A stretch of DNA of 64,000 bases from Corynebacterium glaucum (GTDB lineage Bacteria > Actinomycetota > Actinomycetes > Mycobacteriales > Mycobacteriaceae): the NCBI RefSeq assembly GCF_002287505.1, contig NZ_CP019688.1, forward strand, positions 1,104,674-1,168,673, written 5' to 3'. This document shows, piece by piece, positions 63,285 through 64,000 of this stretch (position 1 is the stretch's first letter; each line of letters starts with the position of its first letter). A model generated the notes under the pieces. The model was not told where the DNA came from, ran no database searches, and saw nothing but the letters and a program-made list of their open reading frames with translations. A program made the translations under genes and the position numbers.

Positions 63285-64000
63285 ATGGCTGAAGACCCGC
63301 GCGTCGTGAGGCTCGAGGAGCAATTACTTCTCGAGCGCGTCCGCCACCACGAGGCGATGAACCGCGCGCAGGAGGAGATACAACGGCTTGAGGGGGAGGT
63401 GCGGGATTTTCGCATCGAATCCAACAATGCGACGCGCGAGTTGACCGAGGTGCGGCGCGAATTGCTCGAGCTACGCAATCAGCCCCCGATCCGCAACGTC
63501 CAACTGGAGCGCGAGGAACTTGAGTCGAAACTCAAGAACGAGCGCATGGAAGCGACCACCGCCCGCGACGAAGCGAGACGGCTCCGGGAGGCGAATCGCC
63601 TCCTTGAGAACGAACTCCTCCTGCTTGCCACCGATCCGGACGCCGCCCGAGATTCCGGGCAAGAGACCTTCATCGCAGAGCCGGGTGCTGGCCGGGAGAA
63701 CACCATCCACCGGGTCGGGATGATCGACCGGGAATCGGCGCAAGCGCTCACCGGCGCCCCGATCGCAGGCCAAGGCCCGTACCCCGTGCTCGCTCATGTG
63801 CTCAACGGGCAAGCGATTCGCCTGCTGGTGGACATGACACACGGAATCGAAGGCGTCACCGTACCCGTGGATAAGTTTGCAAAGCTCAGCAAACTTGAGG
63901 AGTCACGCAAGGTCGACGAACGGGTGCGAACGCAATCAGTTCGAGGACTCGTGGCAGCACTCCAAGAGGCCACCGAGCGGCTTCGGCGCTACGAAAACGC
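63285..64000 (+). CDS. Coiled-coil protein of unknown function (runs off the window)
   Basis: The frame is open for 238 codons to the window edge. Residues 1-115 are a near-continuous heptad-rich coiled coil (EEQLLLERVRHHEAM, EEIQRLEGEVRDFRIES, ERMEATTARDEARRLREANRLLENEL). Then comes a small globular-looking part (HRVGMIDRESAQALTGAPIAGQ, YPVLAHVLNGQAIRLLVDM) followed by more helix. I do not recognise it. ATG 63285 (MAEDPRVVRLEEQ) follows leuD closely, so it may be co-transcribed. Confidence 0.6.
   Translation, partial: MAEDPRVVRLEEQLLLERVRHHEAMNRAQEEIQRLEGEVRDFRIESNNATRELTEVRRELLELRNQPPIRNVQLEREELESKLKNERMEATTARDEARRLREANRLLENELLLLATDPDAARDSGQETFIAEPGAGRENTIHRVGMIDRESAQALTGAPIAGQGPYPVLAHVLNGQAIRLLVDMTHGIEGVTVPVDKFAKLSKLEESRKVDERVRTQSVRGLVAALQEATERLRRYEN

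Overview
The window looks like a chromosomal segment of a high-GC actinobacterium, almost certainly a Corynebacterium. The reasons are the order gatC-gatA-pfkA ... gatB ... ilvD-(PH protein)-mscCG / ilvB-ilvN-ilvC ... serA-leuB ... DUF294 protein-exonuclease-odx ... gltX ... ltbR / leuC-leuD, which I recall as the C. glutamicum order; an MscCG-type glutamate-efflux channel; corynebacterial mycolyltransferases; and a ChrS/HrtBA heme-stress locus. These identifications come from reading the proteins and from recalled synteny, not from a search.

Layout. 1-2.3 kb: the 5' part of a sensor kinase (chrS-like) diverging from a heme exporter (hrtB-hrtA), with a perfect 22-bp palindrome between them. 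2.3-7.8 kb: an ACT-domain protein diverging from gatC-gatA, an MFS exporter, pfkA and a Mug-type DNA glycosylase. 7.8-15.4 kb: an accessory cell-surface polysaccharide cluster (initiating phosphoglycosyltransferase, two GT4-like glycosyltransferases, a polymerase-like and a flippase-like membrane protein). 15.6-18.4 kb: a four-gene operon made of two tandem copies of a pair (single-pass secreted-domain protein + PrsW-type intramembrane protease). 18.5-24.1 kb: acetyltransferases, gatB, a YkvI-type membrane protein, a MarR regulator and a DoxX protein. 24.2-31.9 kb: branched-chain amino acid biosynthesis (ilvD, ilvBNC with a leader-peptide attenuator) and mscCG. 32-36.5 kb: an acidic membrane protein, a zinc-type CDF exporter overlapping a DUF262 (GmrSD-like) gene, and a lipoprotein. 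36.6-48 kb: serA, leuB, a second lipoprotein related to the first, a cNMP/CBS/DUF294 protein with an exonuclease, odx, isochorismate synthase, a secreted esterase and gltX. 48.2-55 kb: tRNA-Gln, tRNA-Glu, two mycolyltransferase-like proteins, a metal-type ABC importer and a second identical tRNA-Glu. 55-58.8 kb: an SbnA-like PLP enzyme and a large FAD/NAD(P)-protein fused to a fold-III PLP decarboxylase. 58.8-60.5 kb: a recently inserted IS481-type element with a 15-bp target duplication. 60.5-64 kb: ltbR, leuC-leuD and the start of a coiled-coil protein.

The metabolic core joins up: ilvBNC and ilvD make 2-ketoisovalerate and isoleucine/valine precursors, leuCD and leuB continue to leucine, serA starts serine synthesis, and GatCAB with gltX and the tRNA-Gln/tRNA-Glu genes serve the indirect Gln-tRNA route.

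The most unexpected signal is not a gene. The 11-mer CGTCGATAAGC occurs exactly 12 times on the two strands (8 +, 4 -), inside unrelated genes and in short intergenic gaps, where about 0.03 would be expected by chance. It behaves like a dispersed signal sequence (uptake, chromosome-organisation or a similar role). The next best candidates for undescribed biology are the duplicated PrsW/anchor operon, the SbnA-like + FAD-decarboxylase fusion pair, and a shared C-terminal motif on two otherwise unrelated polysaccharide membrane proteins.
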